Below the pieces are notes generated by a model. The model ran no database searches and was not told where the DNA came from. It saw only the letters and a list, made by a program, of their open reading frames with translations. The position numbers and the translations under genes are program-made. Below are positions 31,576 through 40,126 of a DNA stretch of 61,984 nt, piece by piece; position 1 is the first letter of the stretch; every line of letters begins with the position of its first letter. Source of the stretch: Pseudomonadota bacterium (GTDB lineage: Bacteria > Myxococcota_A > Bradymonadia > Bradymonadales > GCA-2716585); assembly GCA_005804885.1 (NCBI GenBank), contig SYOX01000012.1:1-61984 (forward strand). The letters are read 5' to 3'.

Positions 31576-32309
31576 TGACGTGGGGCACGCTCAAATGGAC
31601 CCTGCCCAATGGCAAGGCCGGTCAATACCAGATCACGGACGAGGACGCGCTGTGGGGCTGCCGGATGATCATCGGAGAGGGCGCCGACGACGCCCTTGAG
31701 GTGCTTCAGTGCATGGCCCAGCGCTTCGTCCATGTCGGGGCGTGGGAGTCGCTTGACGAGCTCTACCGGGCTTACAGCCAGCCGATCAACCCCATCTGGA
31801 CGCGCACGGGCAAGCGGTGCGCGGGGCGCGTCGGTGAGTCGGGCTGCGAGGAGCACCGCCTCGTGCGCCGCGACCGCCTCATCGCGGCCTCCATCGAGGA
31901 GCTGCGGCGCGAGGAGCCCGCTTCGATGAGCGGGCGAGGGATCGACGACGCTCTGGCCTGGTTCAGGGGCGACATCACGACGGACGCCACTCCCGGCTGC
32001 GTCCACTTCGCCATCAAGAGCCTCGTGGTCAAGAACAACGGCGGCGGCGACCCGAGAAGCCCGCTGATCCGCCACAAGGGGCGCAACTGGTTTGCCGCCA
32101 TCGAGAAGACGGCGAGCTGGCCGCTGGACGCCGTGCGGGTGTTTGCCGCCTCGGGGCATGGCGCGACCTTCATCGCTCGCAGCAAGACATCGAATCTGGC
32201 CAGCGCGCCCATCGTGATCCCGCCCTCGGTCAAGAAGGGGCTCGCGATGGGCGGGGGTGTCGCGCTGGTGGTGGCGCTCAAGAAGCTCTTCGAGTGGTGG
32301 GGAGGGTGA
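31575..32309 (+). CDS. SleB-like cell wall hydrolase, tail-anchored
   Basis: A 244-residue protein. The N-terminal 90 residues fit the SleB/hydrolase_2 pattern: LWGCRMIIGEGADD with the putative catalytic E35, and a Trp/Tyr-rich region SLDELYRAYSQPINPIW. The C-terminus is a tail anchor (GLAMGGGVALVVALKKLF). SleB enzymes are lytic transglycosylase-like. It is the second wall-degrading enzyme in a row, with the amidase immediately upstream. Assignment rests on motif pattern. Confidence 0.5.
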   Translation: MTWGTLKWTLPNGKAGQYQITDEDALWGCRMIIGEGADDALEVLQCMAQRFVHVGAWESLDELYRAYSQPINPIWTRTGKRCAGRVGESGCEEHRLVRRDRLIAASIEELRREEPASMSGRGIDDALAWFRGDITTDATPGCVHFAIKSLVVKNNGGGDPRSPLIRHKGRNWFAAIEKTASWPLDAVRVFAASGHGATFIARSKTSNLASAPIVIPPSVKKGLAMGGGVALVVALKKLFEWWGG

Positions 32310-32311
32310 AG

Positions 32312-32716
32312 ATGGCCTTCTTGCCGAAGATCCAATCCGAACCCGACAGCCTCGGCGCCCTCCAGGAGCGCCAGAAGCAGCTCACCGTCGCGACGAGGAC
32401 CTGCCAGACGACGGACGGCGCCCTTCACACGCGCTGGTGCAACCTGCGCGACAGGCTCAGGGCCGAGGTCGTGCGCCTGGGGGCGCTCTTGCAGGCAGAG
32501 GTCGGCCAGGAGGGGGTGGGCGCGGCAATCAGGCAGGGCGAGGCCGACGCCACGAGGGATCTGGAGTCCTTCGGGCCAGATCGCTTCATCGACCCGCTGG
32601 CTCGGTCCGAGGAGCGCGAGCTTGAGCGCGTGCGGCGCGACCAGCGCATCCGGGAAGGACTCGTCGTGGCGGCCCTCGGGATCGTGGCCGCCGCGATCTA
32701 CGCGGCGGTGAGGTGA
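32312..32716 (+). CDS. tail-anchored helical protein
   Basis: A 134-residue protein; the ATG at 32312 follows GGAGGG. The body is helical and charged (DRLRAEVVRLGALLQAEV), and the last 18 residues are a membrane helix (LVVAALGIVAAAIYAAV). Two Cys (CQTTDG, WCNLRD) may pair. Virion membrane protein by context. Confidence 0.5.
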   Translation: MAFLPKIQSEPDSLGALQERQKQLTVATRTCQTTDGALHTRWCNLRDRLRAEVVRLGALLQAEVGQEGVGAAIRQGEADATRDLESFGPDRFIDPLARSEERELERVRRDQRIREGLVVAALGIVAAAIYAAVR

Positions 32717-32719
32717 GCG

Positions 32720-33196
32720 ATGGGCATTCAGGACGCAAAGACCGAGGACCTCCATGCGCAGAAGAAGGCCATCGACGCTCAGATCGCGTCGCTCGTGCCT
32801 CAGCTCAACGAGGCCCTGACGGATTGTACGCGGGCGCGCAACGCCAAGCAGGATCGAGCGGCCTGCGACGTGGCCAACAGCCTGCGAACCACCGTCGAGC
32901 AGCTTCGGGGCGTCCGCTCGGCCATCGAGCGTGAGCTGGCGCGGCGCGAGGCAAGCGGGGGCAAGACGGGCGGCAGCGACGCCAGCGCGAAGAAGACGGG
33001 GGGCTCAGGCGGTGCGAAGCCCGCACGCAACACGGGCAGCGGCGACGCAGGCCAGGGGCAAGGCGCGCAAGCGACCGAGCAGGGGACGGGCGAGGCTCCA
33101 CCCGAGAAGCCCGACGAAGGGGCGGGGATCGGGTGGTGGATCATGGGCGGCCTCGCCCTCGCGGCGGGGTTGCTGGCGGTCGAGGCGAAGCTCTGA
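32720..33196 (+). CDS. coiled-coil, tail-anchored protein
   Basis: A 158-residue protein. Residues 3-72 form a helical hairpin or coiled coil with two Cys (DCTRARNAKQDRAACDVAN). Then comes a Gly/Ser/Lys linker and a C-terminal membrane helix (GWWIMGGLALAAGLLAVEA). Same layout as its neighbours: soluble head, flexible linker, one anchor. Confidence 0.5.
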   Translation: MGIQDAKTEDLHAQKKAIDAQIASLVPQLNEALTDCTRARNAKQDRAACDVANSLRTTVEQLRGVRSAIERELARREASGGKTGGSDASAKKTGGSGGAKPARNTGSGDAGQGQGAQATEQGTGEAPPEKPDEGAGIGWWIMGGLALAAGLLAVEAKL

Positions 33197-33239
33197 CGAC
33201 AGAACGAAGGCCGACGAGAACAACCAGGAGGAAGGGATC

Positions 33240-33365
33240 ATGAACGACGAGAACGAGAAGAAGGCCGACGAGAAGGCTCCGAAGAAGGCCCCGAAGAAGG
33301 CCACGCCGAAGGACGCCCCGAAGGGGACGTGCAGCCCCGACCGCAACGGTCGGATGCCGGAGTGA
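33240..33365 (+). CDS. 41-aa Lys-rich peptide
   Basis: A short gene not seen by length filters: ATG at 33240 behind AGGAGGAAG, stop at 33363-33365 overlapping the next GTG start. The peptide has KKAPKKAPKKATPK-type repeats and ends in CSPDRNGRMPE. The repeats resemble histone H1 tails, so it may bind and condense DNA in the particle. The excellent ribosome site and the overlap with the next gene argue that it is real. Confidence 0.55.
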   Translation: MNDENEKKADEKAPKKAPKKATPKDAPKGTCSPDRNGRMPE

Positions 33366-33814
33366 CCGCGCCGCTCGACAGATCGCTGGCCAGCGCCAGC
33401 GCCCTTGAGCTTGCCCAGATCGAGGCCTTCTTGCGCGCCGCGCTCAAGGCTCACAAGGCCGAGCGCCAGAGGGCTGACGACCCGAGGGACAAGGCCCGCC
33501 ACGACGCCGAGGTGTCGACCCTGGTGGCGCTGCTCAAGGCGCTCGGCGGCGCGCTCAAGGACAGGGGCCAGGCCACAAGCCTCAAGGCGCCCGACAGGCC
33601 GCTGGACGCCTTCCTGGGCACGATCTCGCGCGATCACATGCCCGCCGTTGCGCGGATCTGGGCGGGGCTTCCCGAGCCCGCCATCCGAAGGGTTCTGCCC
33701 GCGTGGCGAACCATGATCGAAGCCGAGCTTCGACGCCGGGGCGTGCGTGACGCCTTCACGATCGCAGGCGCGCTCGGCCTCGGTGGAGCCGCTGTCTGGG
33801 CGCTGACGAAGTAG
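33362..33814 (+). CDS. tail-anchored helical protein
   Basis: A 150-residue protein with a GTG start overlapping the Lys-rich peptide's stop (GTGA). Helical body (ELAQIEAFLRAALKAHKAER; VSTLVALLKALGGALK), then a C-terminal membrane helix (TIAGALGLGGAAVWALTK). Family unknown. Confidence 0.5.
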   Translation: MTAPLDRSLASASALELAQIEAFLRAALKAHKAERQRADDPRDKARHDAEVSTLVALLKALGGALKDRGQATSLKAPDRPLDAFLGTISRDHMPAVARIWAGLPEPAIRRVLPAWRTMIEAELRRRGVRDAFTIAGALGLGGAAVWALTK

Positions 33815-33823
33815 GAGAGGACA

Positions 33824-34321
33824 ATGGCGACGAAGAAGACCACCACGAAGAAGACGACTGCGAAGAAGACCACCGCGAAGAAGGCTGTCACGAAGAGAGC
33901 TCCCGCGAAGGCGGCCACCGCGAAGAGGATCGTCGCGCCGAGGCTTCCAGCCACCGAGGACGGCGTGCGCGAGGCGGCGCAGTCTCTCGGGTACAAGCAG
34001 GAGGGGGTGTCGTCCGACTGGATCTCGTGGGCCTACGAGCTGCGCCCCGAGGCCGCAGCGAAGTCTCAGGGCATCACGCGAGGCAATCCGGGCTACTACC
34101 TCGTTCACGATGAGGACGAGGACACCTGGGTCAAGGCGCGGCGCTACTCCCTTGAGGGGACCCGAGCTGCGCCGACCTACCCGAGCGCCACCAGGACCAC
34201 CATGGCGCGCTACCCCAACACCTTCGACGGGATCAACGACGCGGTGATCATCGACAAGGAGGGCATCGGCCACGCCGATGCGATCAAGATCCTGACCCTG
34301 AACAAGAAGAGGGCCAGGTGA
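33824..34321 (+). CDS. protein with histone-like Lys/Ala/Thr tail
   Basis: A 165-residue protein. Residues 3-36 are built of TKKTT/AKKTT/AKKAV-type repeats, like histone H1 or bacterial Hc1 tails. The rest is a compact domain (GVREAAQSLGYKQEG; DTWVKARRYS) without a known family. The basic tail is expected to bind DNA non-specifically, so the protein may compact the genome inside the particle. ATGA overlap with the next gene. Confidence 0.6.
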   Translation: MATKKTTTKKTTAKKTTAKKAVTKRAPAKAATAKRIVAPRLPATEDGVREAAQSLGYKQEGVSSDWISWAYELRPEAAAKSQGITRGNPGYYLVHDEDEDTWVKARRYSLEGTRAAPTYPSATRTTMARYPNTFDGINDAVIIDKEGIGHADAIKILTLNKKRAR

Positions 34322-34614
34322 AGCCCAGCGTCGACATCGAGATCATCAAGAGGCTCGGGCGCTGCCAGCCGGCCTCGTGGGGCGATCTGCTGGCGCTGGA
34401 CAAGGGCCACCTTGAGCGCCTGTGCGCCGTCTACAAGGGCTCGTGCCCGAGGGGCGCAAAGCCCGACACGCTGCGGCGCCGCCTCGCGGCGCACTTCAGC
34501 ATCGAGGTCCCGCGCAAGGGGAGCCCCGAGGCGATCAAGGCCAGGGCTGACGGAGCGCAGCTTCGCCGCAGCGGCGGCATCATCGCCTGCGACTGCAAGA
34601 CCAGGGAGGCATGA
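34318..34614 (+). CDS. small SAP-like protein
   Basis: A 98-residue protein. Residues 20-62 (LLALDKGHLERLCAVYKG, then GAKPDTLRRRLAAHF) resemble the two-helix SAP DNA-binding motif. A similar segment occurs near the C-terminus of the 728-aa protein at 40123. Role unknown; DNA contact is inferred. Confidence 0.45.
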   Translation: MKPSVDIEIIKRLGRCQPASWGDLLALDKGHLERLCAVYKGSCPRGAKPDTLRRRLAAHFSIEVPRKGSPEAIKARADGAQLRRSGGIIACDCKTREA

Positions 34615-34657
34615 GGCCGGCGCCTCGGCCCTGCCCGCTGACTGGAGCCTGATCGAG

Positions 34658-37600
34658 ATGGCAAAGACGAAGACTGAAGCGGCGACCCCTGATCTTTGGA
34701 GCGCCGCCGAGCGCACCAGGGCCAACCTCAAGGCGATGGAGGCGCTGGCGCGCGGCGTCCGCTCTGCCCAGGACCGGGCGGCACTTCAAGATTACAGCGG
34801 GTGGGGAGGGCTCTCGATCAAGAAGGTCACCGCCTCCTTCCCCGAAGGTGTCCCGAAGCCGAGCCCCAAAGGACTCATCCACGAGTACTACACCCCCTCG
34901 CTCATCGCGCGGGCTGTCGCAGAGGCGCTCGACGGGCTCGATGTGCCGTCCAGCGAGGATGGGGTCATCAGGGCGCTGGAGCCCTCGGCGGGGATCGGGC
35001 GCTTCATCGAGGCGATCGGGGATTACAGCGCGCTGTCGCCGCACTGGACCGCCGTGGAGATGAGCCCGCTGTCGTCGCAGCTCCTTGAGGGGCGATGGCC
35101 CGATCTTGCCGTGAGCAACATGCCCTTCGAGCAATGGGCTGCGGAGCACTCGGCGGCCCAGGCCGGCACTTTCCAGCTCGTCGTGGCCAACCCGCCTTAC
35201 GGTCCTCGCGGGGCGACGGTGGTGCTGGATCGGTCCAAGGAGTACCGCAAGGGCAAGATGAAGACGGCAGCCGCCCTCTATTTTCTCAGGCGTGGGCTGG
35301 ACTTGCTGGCCCCTGGCGGCGTCGGGGTCTACCTGATCCCCTACGGATTCTTGACCGGCGGCGGAGCGGCGCTGCGCGAGCTGCGCTCGGACGTGCTTCG
35401 GCGGCACCACCTGATGGGAGCCTTCCGCCTGCCCTCGGACATCTTCCCCGGCGCCCAGCTCGTCACCGACCTGCTCTTCTTCCGTGCGCGCGGCGGCGTC
35501 GCCCCCACGGTGCCCGAGGGCGATCAGCGGGTGCTCGACGGCCACTACTTCAATGACCATCCCGCACACATCCTTGGGGTCGAGGAGGGCAAGAAGAGCG
35601 ACGACGACGTGGCCCAGGGCGAGGGCAAGGCGGGCAACGGTCGCTGGTACAAGGTGATCGGCAACTTCGAGGGCCTGCCCGCGTGGAAGCCGAGGCCGAT
35701 GGCCGAAGTCGAGCTGGCCCTTCAGACCGTGGGAAAGGGCAAGGGCAAGAAGAGGGGCGGCAACCTTGCCACGCGCGACCTCGACACGGACACGCTCGGG
35801 GACGCGATCCTCGATGAAGCAGCCAGTCTGGGGCGGCGGGTGGACAGGTGGCTGTCGCTGGCCGCCTCGGTCGACACCCCCGACGCGGCCAACCAGCGCG
35901 ATCTGGCCTGGGGGCCGCTCAAGGGGGCGCTGTCGGCCTGGGTGGTCAAGCACGGCAACCCTCACCGCCACGATGGGATTGAGAGGGAGGCCCAGGAGCG
36001 CCCCTCGATCGAGCGCTTCAGGCTGGCCTTCCTCCCCAGCGGCGACCTGATCCCCGCGCTCGACACCTACCCACCCCCCTTCAAGCCCCCCTTCCGCGAG
36101 GCGCGCACGCCGGCCGGCGTGCTGACCTGGCTGTGGAACACGACGAACAAGCTCGTGCCCCTGGACGAGCTGGTCCGAGGCTGCGGCGAGCACATGGGCA
36201 TCGGCGCCCAGCAGGCTCACGAGGCCATCGCCCGCGATCTGCTCTCGCTGACGGCGGGCTTTGCGCTGGACCAGCAGCGGGGCTCTCTGGGCTTCGTCCA
36301 CCTGAGCGTCTTCTTCTCGGGGCAGATGTGGCCGCGCTTTGATCGGCAGGTGGAGCTGGCCGCCTCGGCCTCGGCGCCTCACCCGGCCTACGACACCAAC
36401 ACGCTGCGGGCGATCTTCCGGGAGCAAGGCCAGGAGATTGAGAACAGGCTCGGGCTCTTGACGCTCGAAGAGTTCGACGTGGACCCGACCCAGGGCTGGA
36501 TGCCCATCGAGGTCGTCGGCAAGTGGGCCAAGGTTCGCCTGACCCGCAAGGACGGCCTAGTGACGCTGGCCAGGAAGGACGGCGAGCCCGTGCCCTACCT
36601 CGGCATGATCGAGGCGCTGCGCGAAGGGCGCCTTTCAGGCAACAAGGCCAGGGACAAGGAGACCTTGCGGCTGATCGGCTGGCTCAACTCCGACGCCCAA
36701 CTCTTCATCTTCCGCACCGTCAAGGACGACGACGGCAACGTCGTCGTCGACGGCGCCGAGGAGAAGATGAGGTGGATTCGGACCACGCTGGAGAAGTTCG
36801 AGGCCTTCGTTTCGGAGGACGGCGATGCGCGCGAGGCCATCGAGCGGGCCTACAACCGGGCCAACCGGGGTTTTCTCGTCGCCCAGACGAGCGATGAGCC
36901 CCTGCACATCGCCCGCTGGGTCAGCAAGAAGGTCCCCCACGACTACCAGAATCGCTCGGCCCGTCGGGTGATGAACAACAACGGCGGGATCATCGCGCTG
37001 GACGTGGGGCTGGGCAAGACGCTCACGGGGCTTCTCGTCATCGGGCGGGCGCTTCAGGAGGGCAGGATCAAGCGACCCGTGATCCTGGTGCCCAAGAGCC
37101 TGGCGGCCAAGTGGAAGCGGGACGTGCTGGAAGCCTACCCCGACATGAAGGTCGACTACATCGGGGTCAATGAGAAGCCCGTCCTGCGTGGCCCGAACAA
37201 GGGCAAGCTGTCCATCGTGCCCGACGACGCCGCCGAGCGCGGCCGCAAGTGGAGCCTCTTTCAGGCTGGCCACATCGACCTGATCATCCTGACCTACCCG
37301 GCCCTCGGTCGCACCCGTACCAACCACGACAAGTTCGAGTCCTTCGTCGCTCGCCACGAGGGCATCGCCCGTCAGATCGCGATGGACGTGCGCAACGAGC
37401 AGGCCTTCAAGGACTCCAAGCGAGGCCGGACCCAGGCGGCCCAGCGGGCCAAGGACATCAAAGAGGGCAAGAAGGTCAAGAGGAGGCTGCTCGACGGGCT
37501 GACCGAGCGCCAGGAGGCCGTCAGCGAGCAGGTCACCGAGGCGTGGATCGCCCTGAAGCTGGAGATCGACGAGGCCTTTGACTACGACGAGGGCGTGGCC

Positions 37601-40126
37601 TGGGACGACATCGGGATCGACTTCCTGATGATCGACGAGGGGCAGAACTACAAGAACCTCTACTACCCTGAGTCCCCCATCGAGTTCATGGGCTCGGGCG
37701 TCTCCAGCGCCCGCCCCTGGCACCTGGCGCTGCGCTCGATGGACGTGCAGAGCCGCGGCGGCATGGTCGTGATCCTGTCGGCCACCCCGGCCAAGAACAG
37801 CCCGCTGGAGTTCTACTCGCTGCTCGATCTGGTCAACCCGCAGGCCTTTGCCCAGATGGGGATCATGAACAGCGAGCAGTTCATCTCGCGCTTCATCGCC
37901 ACCCAGACACGGATGATCCCCAAGGCCGATGGGACGATCAACTCGGCGCTGGCCGCTGTCGGCTTCAAGAACCTCGACGAGCTGCGGGCCGTCATCAATC
38001 GCTGGTGCGAGTTCAAGACCGCCGAAGAGGTCGGCCTGCCCCTGCCCGAGGTCGAGAGTCACAACGTCCAGCTGGCCATGACCGCCGAGCAGCTCGGCAT
38101 TCAGAAGCGGCTGGCCAACGCCTACATCGAAGAGTCCCAGAAGAGCGCCTTCGGGGAAGATGGTGGCGGACCCTCGGGCAAGATCCTGGGCATCCTGGCC
38201 AACATGGCGCTCAACGCCATCCACCCGAGGCTCACGGATCGAGAGGACACCGGCGAGGTCAATGAGTTTGGCGAGGCGGTCCGTGTTCCGGTCTGGAGCT
38301 GGGCCAACGCAGACACTCTGGATGACTTCGCCTCCCCGAAGCTGCTCGAGGTGGTCAAGAACGTCTTGTCGCGCAAGGACTGTGGCCACATCGTCTTCGT
38401 CGAGAACCTCGCCGTCCACCGCTGGATGCACAAGGCCCTGATCGCAGGCGGCGTCAAGCCCGCCCGGATCGGCTTCCTCAACGGCTCGGCCACCCCCCAG
38501 CCCGACAAGCGCCTCGCCGTGGCCGACAGGTTCAACGGCGACGCCGACGAGGGCGTCGAGCCCCAGCTCGACGTGGTGATCTGCAACCAGGTGGCCTACG
38601 AAGGCATCGACCTTCAGGCCCGCACCTGCGCCATCCACCACGTCGACATCCCCTGGGAGCCGGCCACCCTCCAGCAGCGCAACGGTCGCGGCGTCAGGCA
38701 AGGCAACACGCTGGGGACCGTGGCGATCTTCTATTACGTCCACCCCGGCACCATCGACTCCATCAAGCTGTCCAAGATCCAGGGCAAGCGGGCCTGGATG
38801 ACCGATCTGGTCAAGGGCCAGGATCGCGCCACCAACAACCCCTTCGCCAGGGCCTCGGACACGGGCGACGAGGACTTGCTGCGGGCCATCTACGGCGACA
38901 GGTTCGAGGAGGCCGCCCGCGTCATCGCCTTGAACAAGGCCCAGCTCTCCATCGGCCTTGAGCTTGGCCAGATGAAGCAGGCCGCTCAGTCCTTCAAGTC
39001 CATCAAGGCCCGGCTGGTTCAGTCTGCCCGCTCCGAGCGCAAGGGGGAGCTGCGCCGCGCCCAATCTCTCAAGCAGGCCGCCCGCCGCGACTTCGACAAC
39101 CTGGAGAAGGTGCCCTTGCACCTGTGGCCCTGGAGGTCGGTCCACGCTGCCGTCTTCGACGATCCCGAGGCGTGCCTGGCCCTGGCGATGACCGAGCCGC
39201 CCACATGGGACAAGGACGGCATGGTCAGCCGCCACAAGGGAGGCTCCATCAGCCTCGCCTTCCAGGGGCCGGGGGTGCAGATCAAGACCCCCTACGGCAC
39301 CTACAGGTCCGGTCGGGGCAACATGGCCGCCAGACGCCTCGGCACGGACCCCGAGTGGTCCCAGGCCCCCGACTGGACCCACAGGCCGCCAAAGGAAGCC
39401 CTCGACTCTCCGATCGCCTACCTCGACTGGCAGCGCAAGGCCGCAAGGCTCTACGCCGACGCCCTTGCCCCCGAAGCCTCCGACCCCCTTCTGGACACCG
39501 AGCCTGATCGGATCATGGGCGCCTTCGGCTGGCGCGATTACGAGTACCTCAAGTTCTACAGTGCCGACGAGGGCTGGCTTGCGAGGTTCTGGGCGAAGTA
39601 CTCAGCGGCGCTGACTGCGGGCGCCCGCCTCAAGGGCACTGGCCTCAAGGGGTGGGATGACAACCTCGTTATGAGAAACGGCGAGCTGGTCACGGTCATG
39701 GGGACGGGTGGAGATCGCAACTTCGATCTGATCTCTCCCGGTCGAAAGGGCTACGAGGAAGCCGCCGCGCTGGCCCCCCAGGTGCCCAAGGACCGCCAGC
39801 GCGTCGTCCAGAAGGCCGCCGAGCGGTGGTTCGGCCGCCCCTTCCCGCTGCGCCTCTTCGAGGTCCCTGCCGCCCCTGTGGTCCCTGTGGCCCCCGTCGT
39901 CCCTGCCGCGCCGCCAAGCCCAGACCGATCTGCCGCCCCGCCGAGCGAGGCCAGCGGAGACAGGACAGGCCGGATCAAGGCGAAGCTGGAGGCGGCCCGC
40001 GTGCGCCGCTCGCTCGTGTCGATCAAGACCCGCGCCGTCAGCGAGGGTGTGTCCGCATCACTTCTGACCATGATTGAGCGCCTTGAGACCGTCCTCAAGA
40101 GCAAGGAAATGGAGTTGGCAGCATGA
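34658..40126 (+). CDS. giant DNA methylase-helicase, DarB-like
   Basis: A 1822-residue protein; ATG at 34658 is used because the sequence before it is out-of-frame translation of another gene. N-terminal part: YSGWGGL signature, N6-adenine methyltransferase fold with EPSAGIGRF (motif I) and NPPYG starting at residue 178 (motif IV). Centre and C-terminal half: SF2/SNF2-type helicase with VGLGKT (about 785), DEGQ (about 993), SATPAKN and QQRNGRGVRQGN (about 1338). This architecture matches phage P1 DarB-like antirestriction proteins, which are packaged and injected to protect DNA from type I enzymes. Its place inside the virion block fits co-injection. The C-terminus has a Pro/Val/Ala repeat. 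Confidence 0.8.
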   Translation: MAKTKTEAATPDLWSAAERTRANLKAMEALARGVRSAQDRAALQDYSGWGGLSIKKVTASFPEGVPKPSPKGLIHEYYTPSLIARAVAEALDGLDVPSSEDGVIRALEPSAGIGRFIEAIGDYSALSPHWTAVEMSPLSSQLLEGRWPDLAVSNMPFEQWAAEHSAAQAGTFQLVVANPPYGPRGATVVLDRSKEYRKGKMKTAAALYFLRRGLDLLAPGGVGVYLIPYGFLTGGGAALRELRSDVLRRHHLMGAFRLPSDIFPGAQLVTDLLFFRARGGVAPTVPEGDQRVLDGHYFNDHPAHILGVEEGKKSDDDVAQGEGKAGNGRWYKVIGNFEGLPAWKPRPMAEVELALQTVGKGKGKKRGGNLATRDLDTDTLGDAILDEAASLGRRVDRWLSLAASVDTPDAANQRDLAWGPLKGALSAWVVKHGNPHRHDGIEREAQERPSIERFRLAFLPSGDLIPALDTYPPPFKPPFREARTPAGVLTWLWNTTNKLVPLDELVRGCGEHMGIGAQQAHEAIARDLLSLTAGFALDQQRGSLGFVHLSVFFSGQMWPRFDRQVELAASASAPHPAYDTNTLRAIFREQGQEIENRLGLLTLEEFDVDPTQGWMPIEVVGKWAKVRLTRKDGLVTLARKDGEPVPYLGMIEALREGRLSGNKARDKETLRLIGWLNSDAQLFIFRTVKDDDGNVVVDGAEEKMRWIRTTLEKFEAFVSEDGDAREAIERAYNRANRGFLVAQTSDEPLHIARWVSKKVPHDYQNRSARRVMNNNGGIIALDVGLGKTLTGLLVIGRALQEGRIKRPVILVPKSLAAKWKRDVLEAYPDMKVDYIGVNEKPVLRGPNKGKLSIVPDDAAERGRKWSLFQAGHIDLIILTYPALGRTRTNHDKFESFVARHEGIARQIAMDVRNEQAFKDSKRGRTQAAQRAKDIKEGKKVKRRLLDGLTERQEAVSEQVTEAWIALKLEIDEAFDYDEGVAWDDIGIDFLMIDEGQNYKNLYYPESPIEFMGSGVSSARPWHLALRSMDVQSRGGMVVILSATPAKNSPLEFYSLLDLVNPQAFAQMGIMNSEQFISRFIATQTRMIPKADGTINSALAAVGFKNLDELRAVINRWCEFKTAEEVGLPLPEVESHNVQLAMTAEQLGIQKRLANAYIEESQKSAFGEDGGGPSGKILGILANMALNAIHPRLTDREDTGEVNEFGEAVRVPVWSWANADTLDDFASPKLLEVVKNVLSRKDCGHIVFVENLAVHRWMHKALIAGGVKPARIGFLNGSATPQPDKRLAVADRFNGDADEGVEPQLDVVICNQVAYEGIDLQARTCAIHHVDIPWEPATLQQRNGRGVRQGNTLGTVAIFYYVHPGTIDSIKLSKIQGKRAWMTDLVKGQDRATNNPFARASDTGDEDLLRAIYGDRFEEAARVIALNKAQLSIGLELGQMKQAAQSFKSIKARLVQSARSERKGELRRAQSLKQAARRDFDNLEKVPLHLWPWRSVHAAVFDDPEACLALAMTEPPTWDKDGMVSRHKGGSISLAFQGPGVQIKTPYGTYRSGRGNMAARRLGTDPEWSQAPDWTHRPPKEALDSPIAYLDWQRKAARLYADALAPEASDPLLDTEPDRIMGAFGWRDYEYLKFYSADEGWLARFWAKYSAALTAGARLKGTGLKGWDDNLVMRNGELVTVMGTGGDRNFDLISPGRKGYEEAAALAPQVPKDRQRVVQKAAERWFGRPFPLRLFEVPAAPVVPVAPVVPAAPPSPDRSAAPPSEASGDRTGRIKAKLEAARVRRSLVSIKTRAVSEGVSASLLTMIERLETVLKSKEMELAA

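Noticed and set aside
36635..39382. Leftward open frame of 915 residues
   Set aside because: Antisense shadow of the DarB-like gene with Val/Asp/Gly-rich, motif-free product.
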